Assembly (NCBI GenBank): GCA_946902875.1
Contig: OX336336.1
Span: 7,596,545 to 7,660,544 of the forward strand
Direction: 5' to 3'
From: Nematopogon swammerdamellus
Lineage: Eukaryota; Arthropoda; Insecta; Lepidoptera; Adelidae
DNA: 64,000 nt
This document shows positions 1 through 13,600 of this stretch, one piece after another. A program made the translations under genes and the position numbers. Under the pieces are notes generated by a model that was given only the letters and a program-made list of their open reading frames with translations, had not been told where the DNA came from and made no database searches. Positions within the stretch are counted from its first letter, which is position 1. Each line of letters opens with the position of its first letter.

Positions 1-290
1 TGCGTAGGTGCTTTGATAAAAAAAAAGCAATCCGTATTGTGTGCAGGAAGGCTTTAAAGGTGTTTACTAGTACTTTTCCATCTGCGCTAAGATCGTCAGA
101 TTTTCGATGTACGCCAAATAATCTCGCTCGCGTTAAAGTCGGGGCCAATGTGAATGCATTTCAAGCCTACTGTCGTGTTTCTATCTATTATCCATACTAT
201 CCATACTTCCATACTAATATTATAAATTCGAAAGTAACTCTGTTGTCTGTCTGTTACCTTTTCACGCCTAAACCGCTGAACAGATCTCGA
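1..290. other. Left edge, no gene recognised
   Basis: AT-rich sequence with only short open frames. Nothing with coding character was recognised. Confidence 0.5.
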
Positions 291-790
291 TAAAATATTG
301 CACGGAGATGAATTGCATCTTGAGGAAGGACATAGGCTACCTTTTGTCTCAAAAAACAACCCTTAAGGGGGTGAAATGGAAATAGGGGATGAAAGTTTGT
401 ATGGGGAACACTGCATTTCTCAAGTTAGGGATATGACAATTCATATTTAGGCTTTTGGTATGAAATAATGAATTACGTGTTTCAGCGTTTTTGCTAAATC
501 AACCCTTAAATTAAAATAGGGGATGATTTCAAATGATTTTATAAAATTTTGTACGGAGATGAATTGCATCCTGAGGAAGGACATAGGCTACCTTTTGTCT
601 CAAAAAACAACCCTTAAGAAGGTGAAATAGGGGATGAAAGTTTGTATGGGGAACCTATCATTTCTCAAGTTAGGGATATGACAATTCATATTTAGGCTTT
701 TGGTATAAAATAAAGAATTACGTGTTTCAGCGTTTTTGTTAAATCAACCCTTAAATTAAAATAGGGGATGATTTCAAAATTAGATTTAGG
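291..790. repeat. Two tandem copies of a ~251-bp repeat
   Basis: Copies start near 291 and 542 with TAAAATatTGcACGGAGATG and share ACATAGGCTACCTTTTGTCT, the CAACCCTTAA block and TAGGGGATGATTTCAAA. Differences are scattered substitutions, so the duplication is not fresh. Confidence 0.85.
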
Positions 791-919
791 ATTTTAAATG
801 ATTTTAAATAATTTCACCATACTGGGGGTGCCTTTGAAGAGGGGGGTTGAGGTAGGGGGGGAGGTGTCCGCGGGGAGAGGGGAAGGAAGGATAATTTAAT
901 CTCTATCTTCTTTTCTCTA

Positions 920-1065
920 TCTCTACTTCTTATATGTATGTATGTATGTTTGCGGTAAACTCGGAACCACTTAACATATGGTGATGCGGTTTACACCCCA
1001 ATGTAAGGAGTAGTTCTTCAGGCTCAGTATATGTAGGCTATCAATCATCAATACTTATAAAACTG
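920..1065. repeat. Interspersed repeat tail ending in (TATG)n
   Basis: TATGTATGTATG followed by GCGGTAAACTCGGAACCAC and ...GCGGTTT..AGTAGTTCTTCAGGCTCA. Related copies lie at 6080-6245 (inverted) and 60255-60360. Confidence 0.6.
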
Positions 1066-1156
1066 TTTGTCCTGACTTATCTATCAACGCACAGCCAAAA
1101 CTACTAAGTCTAGAAAGCTGAAATTTTGAAAATAGGCTTATTTTATAATGTAAGTA

Positions 1157-2580
1157 TCCGCTAAGAAAGGCTTTTTGGAAATTTAAACTTTAAGGGGGGG
1201 GGGGGGGGGGGGGAAATAGGGACGACGACTTTGTATGAAAGTCTTTGTTCTTCGAAGTTAGAAGCATGAAAATTTCGAAGGTTTATAGTCTTCGGGAACG
1301 GAGAAAGGTTTATAGTCTTCCTGAACGCAGCTCGGCCTTCGGCCTCGCCCATAGTTACTTACTTTCTTCGAGAAGGTTTATAGTCTTCCTGAACGCAGCT
1401 CGGCCTTCGGCCTCGGCCGAAGGCCAAGAGAAAGAGATCCGCTAAGAAAGGATTTTTGGAAATTTAAACTTTAAGGGAGGGGGGGGGGGGGGGAATAGGG
1501 GGGACGACTTTGTATGAAAGTCTTTGTTCTTCGAAGTTAGAAGCATGAAAATTTCGAAGGTTTATAGTCTTCGGGAACGCAGCTCGGCCTTCGGCCTGGC
1601 CCTTAATTACTTACTTTCTTCGTGAAGGTTTATGGCCTTTCTGAACGCAGCTCGGCCTTCGGCCTCGCCCATAGTTACTTACTTTCTTCGAGAAGGTTTA
1701 TAGCCCTCCTGAACGCAGCTCGGCCTTCGGCCTCGCCCATAGTTATTTACTTTCTTCGAGAAGGTTTATAGCCTTCCTGAACGCAGCTCGGCCTTCGGCC
1801 TCGCCCTCAGTTACTTATTTTCTTCCAAAAGGTTTATGGTCTTCCTGAACGCAGCTCGGCCTTCGGCCTCGCCCTTAGTAACTTTCTTTCTACGAGGAGG
1901 TTTATAGTCTTCCTGAACGCAGCTCGGCCTTCGGCCTCGCCCTTAATTACTTACTTTCTTAGAGATGGTTTATCGTTTTCCTGAACGCAGCTCGGCCTTC
2001 GGCCTCGCCCTTAGTGACTTACTTTCTTCGAGAAGGTTTATAGTCTTCCTGAACGCAGCTCGGCCTTCGGCCTCGCCCATAGTTACTTACTTTCTTCGAG
2101 AAGGTTGATAGTCTTTCAGACCGGAGCTCGGCCTTCGGCCTCGACCTCAGTAACTTACTTTCTTCGAGAAGGTTTATAGTCTTCCTGAACGCAGCTCGGC
2201 CTTCGGCCTCGCCCGTAGTTACTTACTTTCATCGAGACGGTTTATAACCTTCCTGAACGCAGCTCGGCCTTCGACCTCGCCTTCAGTTTCTTACTTTATT
2301 TGAGAAGGTTTATTGTCTTCCTGTATGCAGCTCGGCCTTCGGCCTCGCCCATAGTTACTTACTTTCTTGGAGAAGGTTTATTTTCTTTCTAGAATGCAGC
2401 TCAGCCTGAAGCCTCCCTCGCCGTTAGTTACTAACTTTATTTGAGAATGTGTATCGTTTACCTTAACGCAGCTTGGCCTTTGGCCTCTCCCTTAATTATT
2501 TACTTTCTTAGAGATGGTTTATCGACTTCCTGCACCCAGCTCGGCCTTCGGCCTCGCCCATAGTTACTTACTGTCTTCTT
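1157..2580. repeat. Minisatellite array, ~67-bp unit with a GGCC-TTC-GGCC hairpin core
   Basis: About 17 units carry GCAGCTCGGCCTTCGGCCTC followed by GCCC, a TAGTTACTTACTTTCTTCGA spacer and GAAGGTTTATAG. The array is entered twice by a leader block (1157-1300 and 1438-1580) that includes homopolymer G runs at about 1194-1213 and 1474-1492. The units 3' of 2100 are more diverged. Confidence 0.93.
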
Positions 2581-2583
2581 TGA

Positions 2584-2625
2584 AATACGAATTTCACGCG
2601 AGCGGAGCCGCGGGCTCAGCTAGTA
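2584..2625. repeat. Interspersed repeat end with GCGAGCGGAGCCGCGGGC
   Basis: AATACGAATTTCACGCGAGC and GCCGCGGGC match the repeat ends at 11425-11465, 43190-43235 and 60478-60500, a common moth and butterfly interspersed-repeat terminus. Confidence 0.55.
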
Positions 2626-2814
2626 ATATTAATATTTTCATCCAATCCTCTCTCCAGCATCGTAGTGCCGACTCGTCCCGCCCGGGGTCCTCCCGGGAAA
2701 AATAACAAGACAGTTTTTCTAATAATGCAATAGAACAAATTACAATGGGAGTCCCAGTCTTTCCGTTTCTATTTTGAGGGTTCATTTCTGAGATATAAAT
2801 TTTCTACTTTCTTT

Positions 2815-3300
2815 TTAGGGTTCCGTATCCATACGGAAACCTATTACTAAGCCTACGCCGCCGTCTGTAATGTCTGTCTCTCCGTCCGTTCGAGGGCTGT
2901 ATCTTTTGAACCGTAACAGGTAGCCGGTTGAAATTATCACAAAATATGTGTTATTATGGCGTATATTATGCCAAAGAAAAAAATAAAAAAGCAAAAAATT
3001 AAGAACCCGTACAATTATCATAATAGATCTATATATATTGGATTCGGTAGAACATCGCCATCTACCGAATGATTTTTAATTTAACGAACATTTTATTTAA
3101 CTACAAAAGTATGAACGGTCACCGATAGATGGCGAAAGGGCTAGGCTAGGAGGGATAGGTACAATATGTTTACTATTTGTAAAAAAAATAGTACATAATG
3201 TACAAGCGTTAAATTTAGTGTAATAATTATAGTGCAAAAACTCCAAATTAAAACAACATAAAATATATCATACATTTATCGGACCCTACTTGACCAATAA
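2815..3300. repeat. GGGTTCCGTA/GTCTGTC-type interspersed repeat
   Basis: AGGGTTCCGTATCCATACGG, CCTATTACTAAGCCTACGCC, TCTGTCTCTCCGTCCGTT and TATCTTTTGAACCGTAACAG. The same modules recur at 8285-8435, 34670-34790, 37722-37810, 39150-39305, 42525-42605 and 57870-57985. No protein is encoded. Confidence 0.75.
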
Positions 3301-3672
3301 ATTAGATTATCCTATTAGAAAAATTGCTAAAAAATATCTATTTAAAAAACAAGTATATTCCTGGCTACTAACTATTGGACTTAAAAAATCAAATGAACTA
3401 TTGAACATAATGGTGTAGTGATGGTGGAAAGTATACTTATAAGACTGAATACTTAGGATAGGTACACAGGTACTGGCTGAGAAAGTTAAATAAAAAATTT
3501 GTAAACTTCATTTTCTAAATGTATTTCTTTAGTATTTTTTTTTCTTCTCTTTAATCTGTTGACAGCTACCTGCCCCCTGCAAGACAGCTCACGCTAGTGC
3601 AGAGGGCAGGGGTTGATACTAAACATGTTACAATGTAAAAACATTTATGCAAATAAACATCTTTATCTTTAT

Positions 3673-4106
3673 AAAAACCGCCTTCAAAAAGGTATGAAAT
3701 AAAAAAAAAATCGAACCCTAGAGTTGAAGGCGGTCGGTTATTTTTGCTTGCTTTAGCACCGCCTTCAACTCTATAGGGTTCGATTTTTTTTTATTTCATA
3801 CATTTTTGAAGGCGGTTTTTATATTTTTTTAAATAGTTTTTTATTTCACTGTTTTTTTTAAGTAATTTTTTGCTATTAATGTACTCGGCGGAATCGCTCG
3901 GCCTTCGGCCTCGCGATTCCGCCTCGCTTTCCAATCCGATCTTGACCAAATTGAAATGGGACCACAGGGGAAGCACCAGCTTTCAAATAAAAAAATAATT
4001 TTCAAATTCGGTTCACCCAGTCGAAAGTTCTGAGGGAACAAACATAAAAAAAAGTACAGTCGAATTGAGAACCTCCTCCTTTTTTTGAAGTCGGTTAAAA
4101 ATAAAA
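3673..4106. mobile_element. Non-autonomous foldback element, copy 1
   Basis: 3674-3820 is a long inverted repeat (AAAACCGCCTTCAAAAA... / ...TTTTTGAAGGCGGTTTT) around TCGGTTATTTTTGCTTGC. Downstream come the hairpin GCGGAATCGC/GCGATTCCGC (3888-3922) and the end GAAGTCGGTTAAAAATAAAA. A near-identical copy sits at 60541-60988. Confidence 0.85.
3888..3922. repeat. Perfect hairpin enclosing the CGGCCTTCGGCCTCG motif
   Basis: 10-bp arms GCGGAATCGC and GCGATTCCGC flank TCGGCCTTCGGCCTC, the core that is amplified in the 1.3-2.6 kb minisatellite. Confidence 0.8.
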
Positions 4107-6079
4107 CCCGCCAATGACGTGGCGGCACGGAACCCTCGGTGCGCGAGTCCGACTCGCACTTGGCCGTTTTTTTATATGTTGTTTTCTGAGAGCACCGTTA
4201 CATATGTAGGTCAGGGTTTAGATGTTTACACATAAACAACAACCGGACATACAAACAATATACCCTCGCATTTTATTAATGTAGGTAGCTAGAGCTAATT
4301 ATAATGAAGAGATTATGTATTGCAGCAGTCGTGTTCGCTTGATCTTTCAGTAAGAGACAATATCATTGAGTACTTTGTACCTATGTGTATTCTCATATGT
4401 AATACCTAACTAAGTATCGTTATCAAAGTTGTGGGAACATTAAGGTCAACTTGAAGGTGACTCATTCTATCTGAACCATTTATCTCGATGCAAATCGACC
4501 AATTTGCTGTTGTTGTGCACAAGCGCACAATTGAGGGGCTTAAATCAAAAGTCAGGTAAGTTGCAAAAAGATAATACTTAGAAAAAAATAACACTTTACT
4601 TCCACTTTTCAAAGAGAGCAAGTTACTGGCAAGTGCTATGTACTTAAATATGATGTTTAATATTATCCTAATTTGTAAAATGAAACCAAAAACTTATACC
4701 ATACATATTACAATTTTATTTTGCTGCATTCTTAACAAAAATAAGATAAGTACCTACAAGCATTTTGGTAATAAAAAGGGCAGGTAAGGTAAGTGCATCT
4801 AACAGTAATTTTGTTTTAACGTATGGACTAAATAGTACCTACTCGTATATGAAGTTCCATTGTTGTCTCCTAAATGGGTAAGATATACTTCGAAAATAAA
4901 TCACTTTCCAGATTTTTTCCCTAAATAGAAAATTGTCTCACGAGTTCAAATATGCACCTAACTCATGTTTTACGAAAATATCACTTATGTACCTACCTGA
5001 CTTTTGATATAAGCCCTTAAATTTTCTCAGTCATCTTCATCATTTTTTAAATTTGGAAACCCCGACCATTTTTAATGCACCAATTATACTTACATACGTT
5101 ATGTAGTTACTTTGTCTATCAAGAAATCATGAAAGTGGAAACTGTTTATGATATTCCCTTAGGCCCCTCATCTGCTAGAGGCCCGATTGCTGTCAACCCA
5201 TTGGAGTGCTACGCCATTTTGGGCAAAATCGATTTTGGCCAAAATCGGGTGCGCTCTGCGTTTTTGGCCATATTTCTAGACTTTTTTCTTTTAAACGTAT
5301 ATGAAAAGGTTTTATTTTCCAAATTACATTTTCTATAATTTCATTGGTAATGTGTTTAATACTATCATTATTAAACCGGTTTAAAAAATTCAAGAATTTT
5401 CGGAACGGTTTTTGCCTAGGGGGTTACCAAAATTACGATACTTTACGAATAAATCGTTCCTCAGCGCCGAGAAACTATTGTAAATGAAGATTACTTACCC
5501 TTCCATCGTTTTTCACAAAGAAAACACCAAAAAATCCACAAAAACCCACTAAAAACACGAGGCGCACACGTCACCGTCCGCGAACGCGAAGAGACCGACT
5601 GAAGATCGCTTGTCAAAATTATTTTGACAGGACAAGCACATAGAAGTGTGTATTTTTAGGTAGCCTACTCTTTCATGAGTAATTATACGTAAGCTAGAAG
5701 AGATTAGATAGATTTTTGACATAGAAATAAATTATTTTGTATGAAGTTGTGCGGGCGGCCCTAATGGGGCCGGCAGCACATCCGACACAGCAAATGTCAC
5801 GGTCCAAATCGGGCCGGTAGCACGCGAGGGGCAGTTAGGTGATGGCTTAACGTTATATTGAGAAATAATAATTACCTACTCGTATCACATTGGTGCCGGT
5901 TCCATTAGTGCTATGTATTCTACTGACTAATGGCAATAATATAATGAAACTAGCTCCCTCCCCTCCTTCCCTTCCACCCCCTCCACCCGTCCTTCTCTCC
6001 CCACTACGTCCGGCACTGCCATTCGTCACAAAAATCAGTTCATACTATACTTTCTTTGATGATGCTCAGCCCTATTGCT
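4107..6079. other. Intergenic stretch, no gene seen
   Basis: AT-rich, with many stops in all frames. A small palindromic patch at 5211-5255 (GGGCAAAATCGATTTTGGCC) and GC-rich bits around 5570-5630 are the only notable items. Confidence 0.5.
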
Positions 6080-6245
6080 ATTTAGCGTGATGGTATATAG
6101 CCTATCATATAGTGAGCCTCAATAACTACTCTTTACATTAGTGCAAACCGCATCAAAATCTGTTCTGTGGTTCCGGAGTTTACCTCAAATAGAAATGCAT
6201 ACATACAGACAGACGTTCCCCTTATATAAGAAGTAGAGATAGAGA
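6080..6245 (-). repeat. Inverted copy of the GCGGTTTGCAC repeat tail
   Basis: GTGAGCCTCAATAACTACTC, GTGCAAACCGCAT, TTCCGGAGTTTACC and CATACATACAGACAGACG read as the reverse complement of 920-1065. Confidence 0.55.
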
Positions 6246-7506
6246 TAGAAACAAATTGATGTATCGAAGTAAAGTTAAAGTTACTATTTATACCTACATA
6301 ATATAGGTACATTGTATTTCTTTTGGTTTCATACCTCTAAAAGTAGACACCTAGGTACCTACTTACAATAAAAAAAATCTAACTATTTCTACATACCTAC
6401 TTACGTTTATGTCGCTTATGGCCATTCACACCACCTTAATTTAAGTTTCGTCCAACGGTTATTTATCAGTATAGTGAAAGTTCGATTTCTTAAAAATTGT
6501 ACAGGAGTCAACTAGGTTTTGGCCGAAGATGGCGAAATCACTACTGTTCAATGCAAAAATAACAAACTTCTGAAAATCCCTCTTTTGTCTCTTCTCGTTA
6601 CCGACAACCTAAATAATTATATGACATACATAACCTACCTACCTACAAATCCGACCACAAAACGGATATCACTCCACCCATCCACACGCGTTATCTGTCC
6701 CAGCTGGTTACACTGATCTTTTACCTCTTCACCTTGGCCGTGCGTGTTCAGTTGAAACGTTTTAGTGCGGTGTAATGAGTGTAGACAGTCGGTGTTATAT
6801 CATATTATATCGTGTCTGATTAGCATACATAGGTACATGGGTTTTTAATTAAATCAATGGTGTAAATTCTATGGAATTGATTCGTTGCAGGTATGTAGAT
6901 AGATAAGGGCCTTATCATTTCTTGAAATTGTTCCAGTTGCGCAAAACTGCGCAAGTTATTGTCCTTAAAACCGTTCCAAGTTCCATGGTACTTGGAACTT
7001 TCCCCGTGTGATATTTTTTTTTTCAATTACGTGTTACACAATTACTTAAATAACTAGAACATAGGTTGCCATTTATCCTGAAGAACCATCTGTAATTTTT
7101 TTAATGAACGTGGCATATAAAAATATTGTGGTATTAAGTTTTATTGCTCTCTTGTAAAAAAATATTTTTGCTACTTAGAACGTTTGGCATTTCCACTATT
7201 CATTTATTGATCTAGCTAGAAGTAGGTGCGTACGTGCGTATTTGTATTTGTTAAGAAAATATAACGTTTTATTTTATTATTTTCTTATCATGTTAAGTTT
7301 TATTTGTACATTTTTTAAATTTTTTATTAGTACACTACGTATTTTGGTTTGTCAATTTTAGTTTTTTAGCGTGCCATACCAAATCTTGTGTTGTGGTTGA
7401 TCGATGGTAAAATTGAATCAAAGGGATATAATTCCTTAAATTGTTTTCGCAAAGATTAGTTATATAAATGATTTTCCGCTGTTAAAAATACTATTTTTTT
7501 TTTCAG
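6246..7506. other. Upstream of AGPAT, no coding exon recognised
   Basis: AT-rich. It may hold part of the AGPAT promoter or 5' UTR intron, but no site can be assigned. Confidence 0.4.
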
Positions 7507-7528
7507 GTGCCTGAAGATAAGCTGAACT

Positions 7529-7627
7529 ATGGCGGCTTTCAACGTAGTACTGGGTTGTGTAATGGCACTCCTCTTCATATTGTATTCCATCAGCGCGGCG
7601 AGCTCGGCCGCACGCTATCATATAAAG
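7529..7627 (+). CDS. AGPAT coding exon 1
   Basis: Encodes MAAFNVVLGCVMALLFILYS and the rest of the first hydrophobic segment, 33 residues, ending in phase 0 at AAG before GTACGT. The exon itself begins at 7507 after a polypyrimidine-TTTCAG acceptor, leaving 22 bases of 5' UTR. Confidence 0.85.
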
Positions 7628-10600
7628 GTACGTTACGTTTTTTTTTTTCGTTTAATCTCTTAACGGGTAATTCCTTTGGAGCCAGTCTTAAAATGAAACA
7701 TGTGTTTTTTTTATTATATTTTATCAATTGTGTTTTTTATAAAATTATGTAACGGCTTATAGTTTTCTGGGTTTGTTAATAGGTCCTCAAGTCTCATAGG
7801 CACTTCACTATTTACGTAACGTCCACACTCCACAGTGTAGTACAGTACTTGCACATAGCTCAACAAATAGGCACTAGACCTAAAAACAAACAAACATCAT
7901 TGCTTACAAACCATTCACTACATTAATTCTAATACAATACAAATAACTAAATACCTAAAAACTGGCCAAGTGCGAGGCGGGCTCGCGCACCGAGTGAGGG
8001 TTCAGTACCACCAAGTAATTGGTCGGTTTTTATTATTTGTTGTTTTACTTACGTTATAATTAGCGCTATAATCACACCAATTAAGTGTGACGCTTGTATA
8101 GCCGTTTTTACAATAGAGGAAGAACAAAAAACACGTAACCGTCACGTATGGTGACCGTAAATTTTAAATTTTTTTTTGTTTTTTCTTTTGTTAGTAACTA
8201 TATCCGCCATTACGGCTTTATTCGCCGAAATATTTAATAAAATAAAAAACATGTGTTATTTTTAAATAAATATTTATATCCGCCATTATAATATAACACA
8301 TATTCCGTGAACCTTTCAACCGGCAACGTGTCAAAAGATACATAGCCCTTTAAAAGTAGGACAGACAGACGGACGGCGTTGGTTGTAGGCTTAGTAAATA
8401 GGTTTAGGCCTCCGTACTGTATATAGGAAACCTAGTAAACACTACCTAATAAACATGAAACTAGAACATCCTTTGAATAAAGTAGGCCATTGATTGCGGG
8501 ACGCGAGTTGCGTCCACCAGCAGAGGGCAAGAAGCTTTTGGCTTTACTGCTCCACGGGCCAATGGAGCTTTCGACCGCAAACGCAATAAATTCTAAAATG
8601 TTGAATGAGTATGTACTGTGTGAGGCCGGTACTTAAAAAGAATAGCCCCACTGCATCTCTCCCCGTGCATGTCGTAAAAGGCGATTAAGGGATAAGGACG
8701 AGATGCCGTGCTAAAGGGCGACAGGCTTGCCACCTCTCACCTTGGCACGGTCCTACCACCGAGTCGTGCAGCAGGTGGGTCTTTGTGCCTGACTTGCTGC
8801 TTGATAGTTATCTTGTCCGAATACTTTGCTAAACGTGGTGGTCGATGTTGTGTTGCAATTTTCCAGAGTTCTTGCAGCACAACATCATTACTCTGCTTAC
8901 TCTGATTGTCGGGTTACAGCGTGTGTGGTATGTATGTATGTATGTTGATTGATATTTCTGTAGGTATTTGTTGCGTCTGATGCTCGCCGCCCCGGCCGCG
9001 ACCGCGTCAGCCGCTCTTGAAGATACTCGAACGTGACTAGGTGCAAAACTATATTAACTAAAAGATAAATCAAGGTAGGTAGGTAATTTAAAAAAATAAA
9101 TAAAAATTTTAGGTAAAATTGTACGTCCCTTGTGATATCTAAAATAAAATCCGCCCGGATTGACACCACCCGCACGTGACAGAAAGCTGTGTGGTACCAC
9201 AGCACTGAATAAAGGTCCATCTAAACCGCTGTGAAAATAGGTCGGTTTTCCATCCAGTTCAGTGTAGCCGATACTTTCAAAAGCATCAGCGAATAAGAGG
9301 CTACACTGTTTCGACCCATACAAAAAATATTCAAAATACACCCTAAAACACATTTTATAAAAAAAATAGCAACTGTTTATAAGGTACGTCTTTTATTCAC
9401 TGAAATATTAAATTAGAAACATAATAACTAAAAGGAAACACACATGTATGTATGGACCTTAGAAACATTGAAACCAATTTTAAAAAAAATTTATACAATT
9501 CGGACACATTTTGAGGTAGAAAACACAGAAAACAGGATTTTTCTTAATGGAGGTTTTTGAATATTTGTGTATGGGCCGACACAAACAATTGTTGGTTTAA
9601 TCAAATATAACCTATTTCCGATAAGTAGGAGGAGCTAATGGGTGTAGAAGGCGCCCAATCGTGGCAAGTTTATAATAATTGTTTTTCTCTATTTTAATAA
9701 TAATATAATAATAGTTCTGCATAGCGACGATAGCTCTATTTACGTGTCACGAACTATACTTATAATGAGAATTATTATAATTTGTTGCAGTTCACACTAT
9801 TCATATTGTTGGCATTAATATTTGCGACGCTACCCATGCCGCTAATGCTGCTGAAGCCCAGAGACCCCAAAAATGCGCTGTGAGTACCCCCTTTTAATAA
9901 TAGAACAATCCAGAAGAACTGGCAGGCAGGCAGTTCTTCTACAATACAAATTGACTTTAACAACAGAGCACTTGAATTAGTTAGAAGGGAAAAGGAGGCG
10001 TGGTAGCCGCGCCGCAAGTAAGTACCGGTTGACTTACTTCATACTAGGCACGAGATCGCATGACTCAGTGCAGACGACGTCGCAGTCGCAGTAGAGACAT
10101 GTCTCAGTAGATGGACGCTTTAATCTTAGAATGGACTAAAAGGTCGTAAGTAAAATGGTCGTCGTGGTTTCAGTACAAGTTTAATAGTACGGCCAGTCCA
10201 TGGCCCTTCCAACTACTCCTTATCCCTTGACTTTCCTAAGAAATTTCAACGTCTTTACTTACTCACCGCCCGGCCCTGTTCCTAGTAGGTATCTCATCTT
10301 CATCAGCACCCCGAGGCCCGGCAGCGCGACGGTTTGCAGGTCGTCACGCCAACCATCGCGCCGGCAGGTTGGTCATGCATGAAGATGGGTCATACGTTTG
10401 GCCTGAAACGGCGAGCAACATAGCTGGAAAAGCGATAGTGAATAGAGCCGTTGATTTTTTTTTTAGATTTTATATACTTTTTTTTTTAATGGAAACTGAC
10501 ACGATTGGCTACATCACCTACAACATCCGTGATGTCAGCCCATAACACTACGTGCCATGTCAGTGCCTCCCTTCGGTCGTATATATTTTGTACACAATAA

Positions 10601-13600
10601 ATTTAAAAATACACATAATTATACATCTTGTATTTCGAATTTTATATTTAAAATATACTTACCTATATAAAAATCTAAAACCAACTATTGGTGTGAATTG
10701 AAATTAATGAAATTAAATTAAAATATTTAATTCATAATAAAAAGTTACAAACGCATAATCTAAAACATCATTTTCCTTCGGACCGTCTCCGCGAGTTGTC
10801 ACTCCGTGTTATTTTCAACCGACTTCCTAAAAGGAGGAGGTTCTCAATTCGTCTATGTTTTTATTTATTTTACTCGATTTCTCTGCCAATTAATTCCCAA
10901 CCGATTTTATTTATTCTTTTTTTGCATGAGAAGGGGTACTTATATCTCAGGGGTGGTCCTTTCATACATTTTAGGGTGGAAAATTAAGGGTGAACACTTT
11001 CACACTAAGGAATCACCCACTTCCCGCCAACCGCTTTTAATATTAATAGGATGTTGTAGGCCTATGTCCAGCAGTGGACCGATACAGGCTGATGATGATG
11101 AGGATGTTGTAGATGATGTAGCCAACTGTCAGTTTCCATTAAAAAAAAATGTGGAAGAGTGAAATAAAAAGTGTTAAATATTATTTTGATCTTGAGTAGA
11201 AGGCGGTACAAAAGCACACCTGAAAATTTATAGATGGACCCTTTTGTGCTTTTGTACCGCCGTCTACTGAAGATTAAAATATTATTTAATACTTTTTGGG
11301 GTTTGAAGTCGGTTCAATGTTTTTTAAAACAGTTTTTAATTATTTATTTAGTCTAATATCTGCTTATAACTAGAAAAAGTAAATGGTTAGCCCAAAGTGT
11401 ATTGTCGGTTGTATTATCGGTACAAGCTTTTGCCCGCGGCTTCGCTCGCGTGAAATTCGTATTTAAAAAGAAGAAAGTAAGTAAGCCCGCTACCGTACCG
11501 TACCTTTATTTCCGGGCGCGGAAAAAAGTTTCATCGAATTCGGATGATCGGTTTAAGAGTTATGGAGGAACATACATACATACATACATACATACATACA
11601 TTACAGAAAATATTTCTAAAAATCGTCAATTTAACTTTAGTATCATACGGCCCACTTGCACCAACACGAATTTAGAGTTAAGTAGCGAGTTATGGATTTA
11701 AACGCGGTTCCCACAGTCAACGGGTGCTAGAATTCGTGTTGGTGCAAGTGGGCCGAGTCTACAAACGCAGTATCTCATAAAACAAAGTAACTTACTCCAT
11801 GATCATCCCTTACATATTTATTATTAGTATTGATATTGATTGATGATATTAGATATAGAAATTGTGCTCTCCAACAGAATACCAGCGTACTGTCTTCGCA
11901 AGATCGCGAGGTTCCTCGGAATTCGGTGGCGAGTCAGGGGGTTGGAAAACGTCGACAACAGCCGAGGCTCTGTCGTCCTGCTCAATCATCAAAGTGGTCT
12001 CGACCTGTTCGGTGAGTTTCGTTTACCTGTTTCTAATTAGTGACAAGAATCGAAGGCATGTTTTAGGCAAAAGTACCTATATCAGATCTTACGCAATGAT
12101 CAACGAATTTGCATAATTTGTATAAGTACTTATTGCTTACAAATTACCTACTACGTTTCTAATCTCCACTCCAATATTACCTAATCTAAATTCAGTCATT
12201 TATGCATCCACTGATCAACATAAGGCCCTCCAATTCTTCTCCCGTCTCATCCCGGTCTTCAGCGTTGGCCTCCGACTCGTCCCACCTGGCGGGTGGTCTT
12301 CCCACACTCCGTTTCCCTGTCCACGGCCACCAGTGCATATAACCGTAACTTTAAACATAACCATAACTTATAACGTAGAGAGTTTTCTAACACGCTTAAT
12401 AATAGGTACTAAATAATTAAATATGCACCATTTACAATGACTTTTAAACGCTCTTCTGTCCCTTCGGATTCTTTCGGAGCTCCACCATATAATTCAAAAG
12501 ATCTAGGTACCTACTACCAAAGAGTTTGTATTTACGTCGCTGCGTAGCGTAGCGACGTAATACAAACTCTTTGATCCTTGAACAATTTTGCTTTGCAACA
12601 TTTTGCAAACAGGAATGCAATAGAACGCTTAGATCACCTGTCAATTCTGTCATCCATCACCATAGAAGACAATATATTATCCCAATACTCAATATATAAT
12701 CAATATATTATAATCCCCCCGTATATTATTTCTAGTATTTCTATGTGTCCATATCATCCTCTAAAAACATGACGCCAGTCCATTTTATGCTACAACAAGT
12801 TATAGTTGCATAACAGCGTAATCTATATTTGCATTTTATTCTTATCATATTTGCACTGAATTGGACGGAAAACACTAATTTATTAATTACTCGTAGGTAC
12901 CTACTTAGTACCTAATGCTGTTTCGAGATAGGTAGGTAGTTACCTATCTGATTAAAAGTGATTGACGAAGGAACTGATTAATTACAATAACATAAAATAA
13001 ATTACATAATAAGTAGGTTACATAAAGATAATTACAATAAATTAAAATAAAATAAAACCTCCATAAAAGAACTACGTGCCACGTTTGGTGGCATACCTAA
13101 CATGACAATTTTGGTACCATCAAATCTTTGAATCTTCAAATCACGCATACGATGCCCTTTCCCTGCCTGATACATATTAGTCCACCTACAAGCAGGGCTG
13201 AGACCTCCTCGGGGGTGAATTAAGCTTTTTCAGAGTCTCCCCAGCCTCGAAATCAGCGGGCTAAAAGCTATCTACCCATGTAAGTACTATAAAAATGTTT
13301 TCTTTCCCTATTGACAGTGCTGGCGGTGCTGTGGCCCCTGATGGCACGTTGCACGGTTGTGTCGAAGAAGGCCCTGCTCTACCTGGTGCCTTTCGGAACG
13401 GCAACGTGGCTATGGGGCACCGTGTTCATCGACCGAGCCAGCACGAAAACAGCGCGGGCCAGCATTAACCGCGAGGCGGAGGCCGTGAGGGACAGGAAGG
13501 TAGGTCTTCTTCATTCCATCCTCTTGGACAGCCACTGCCAAATTCAATATTAATTGCATAATTTAGTACGCTTGAAGAGCACAAGAGAGTTGATTACAAA

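Noticed and set aside
6519..6716. 65-codon frame starting MAEDGEI
   Set aside because: No homology recognised, no supporting splice sites, and it ends in low-complexity TACCTAC-type sequence.
11851..11877. Upstream acceptor TTAG|ATATAG for AGPAT exon 3
   Set aside because: It puts exon 3 out of frame with exon 2; CCAACAG at 11877 restores KNALIPAY.
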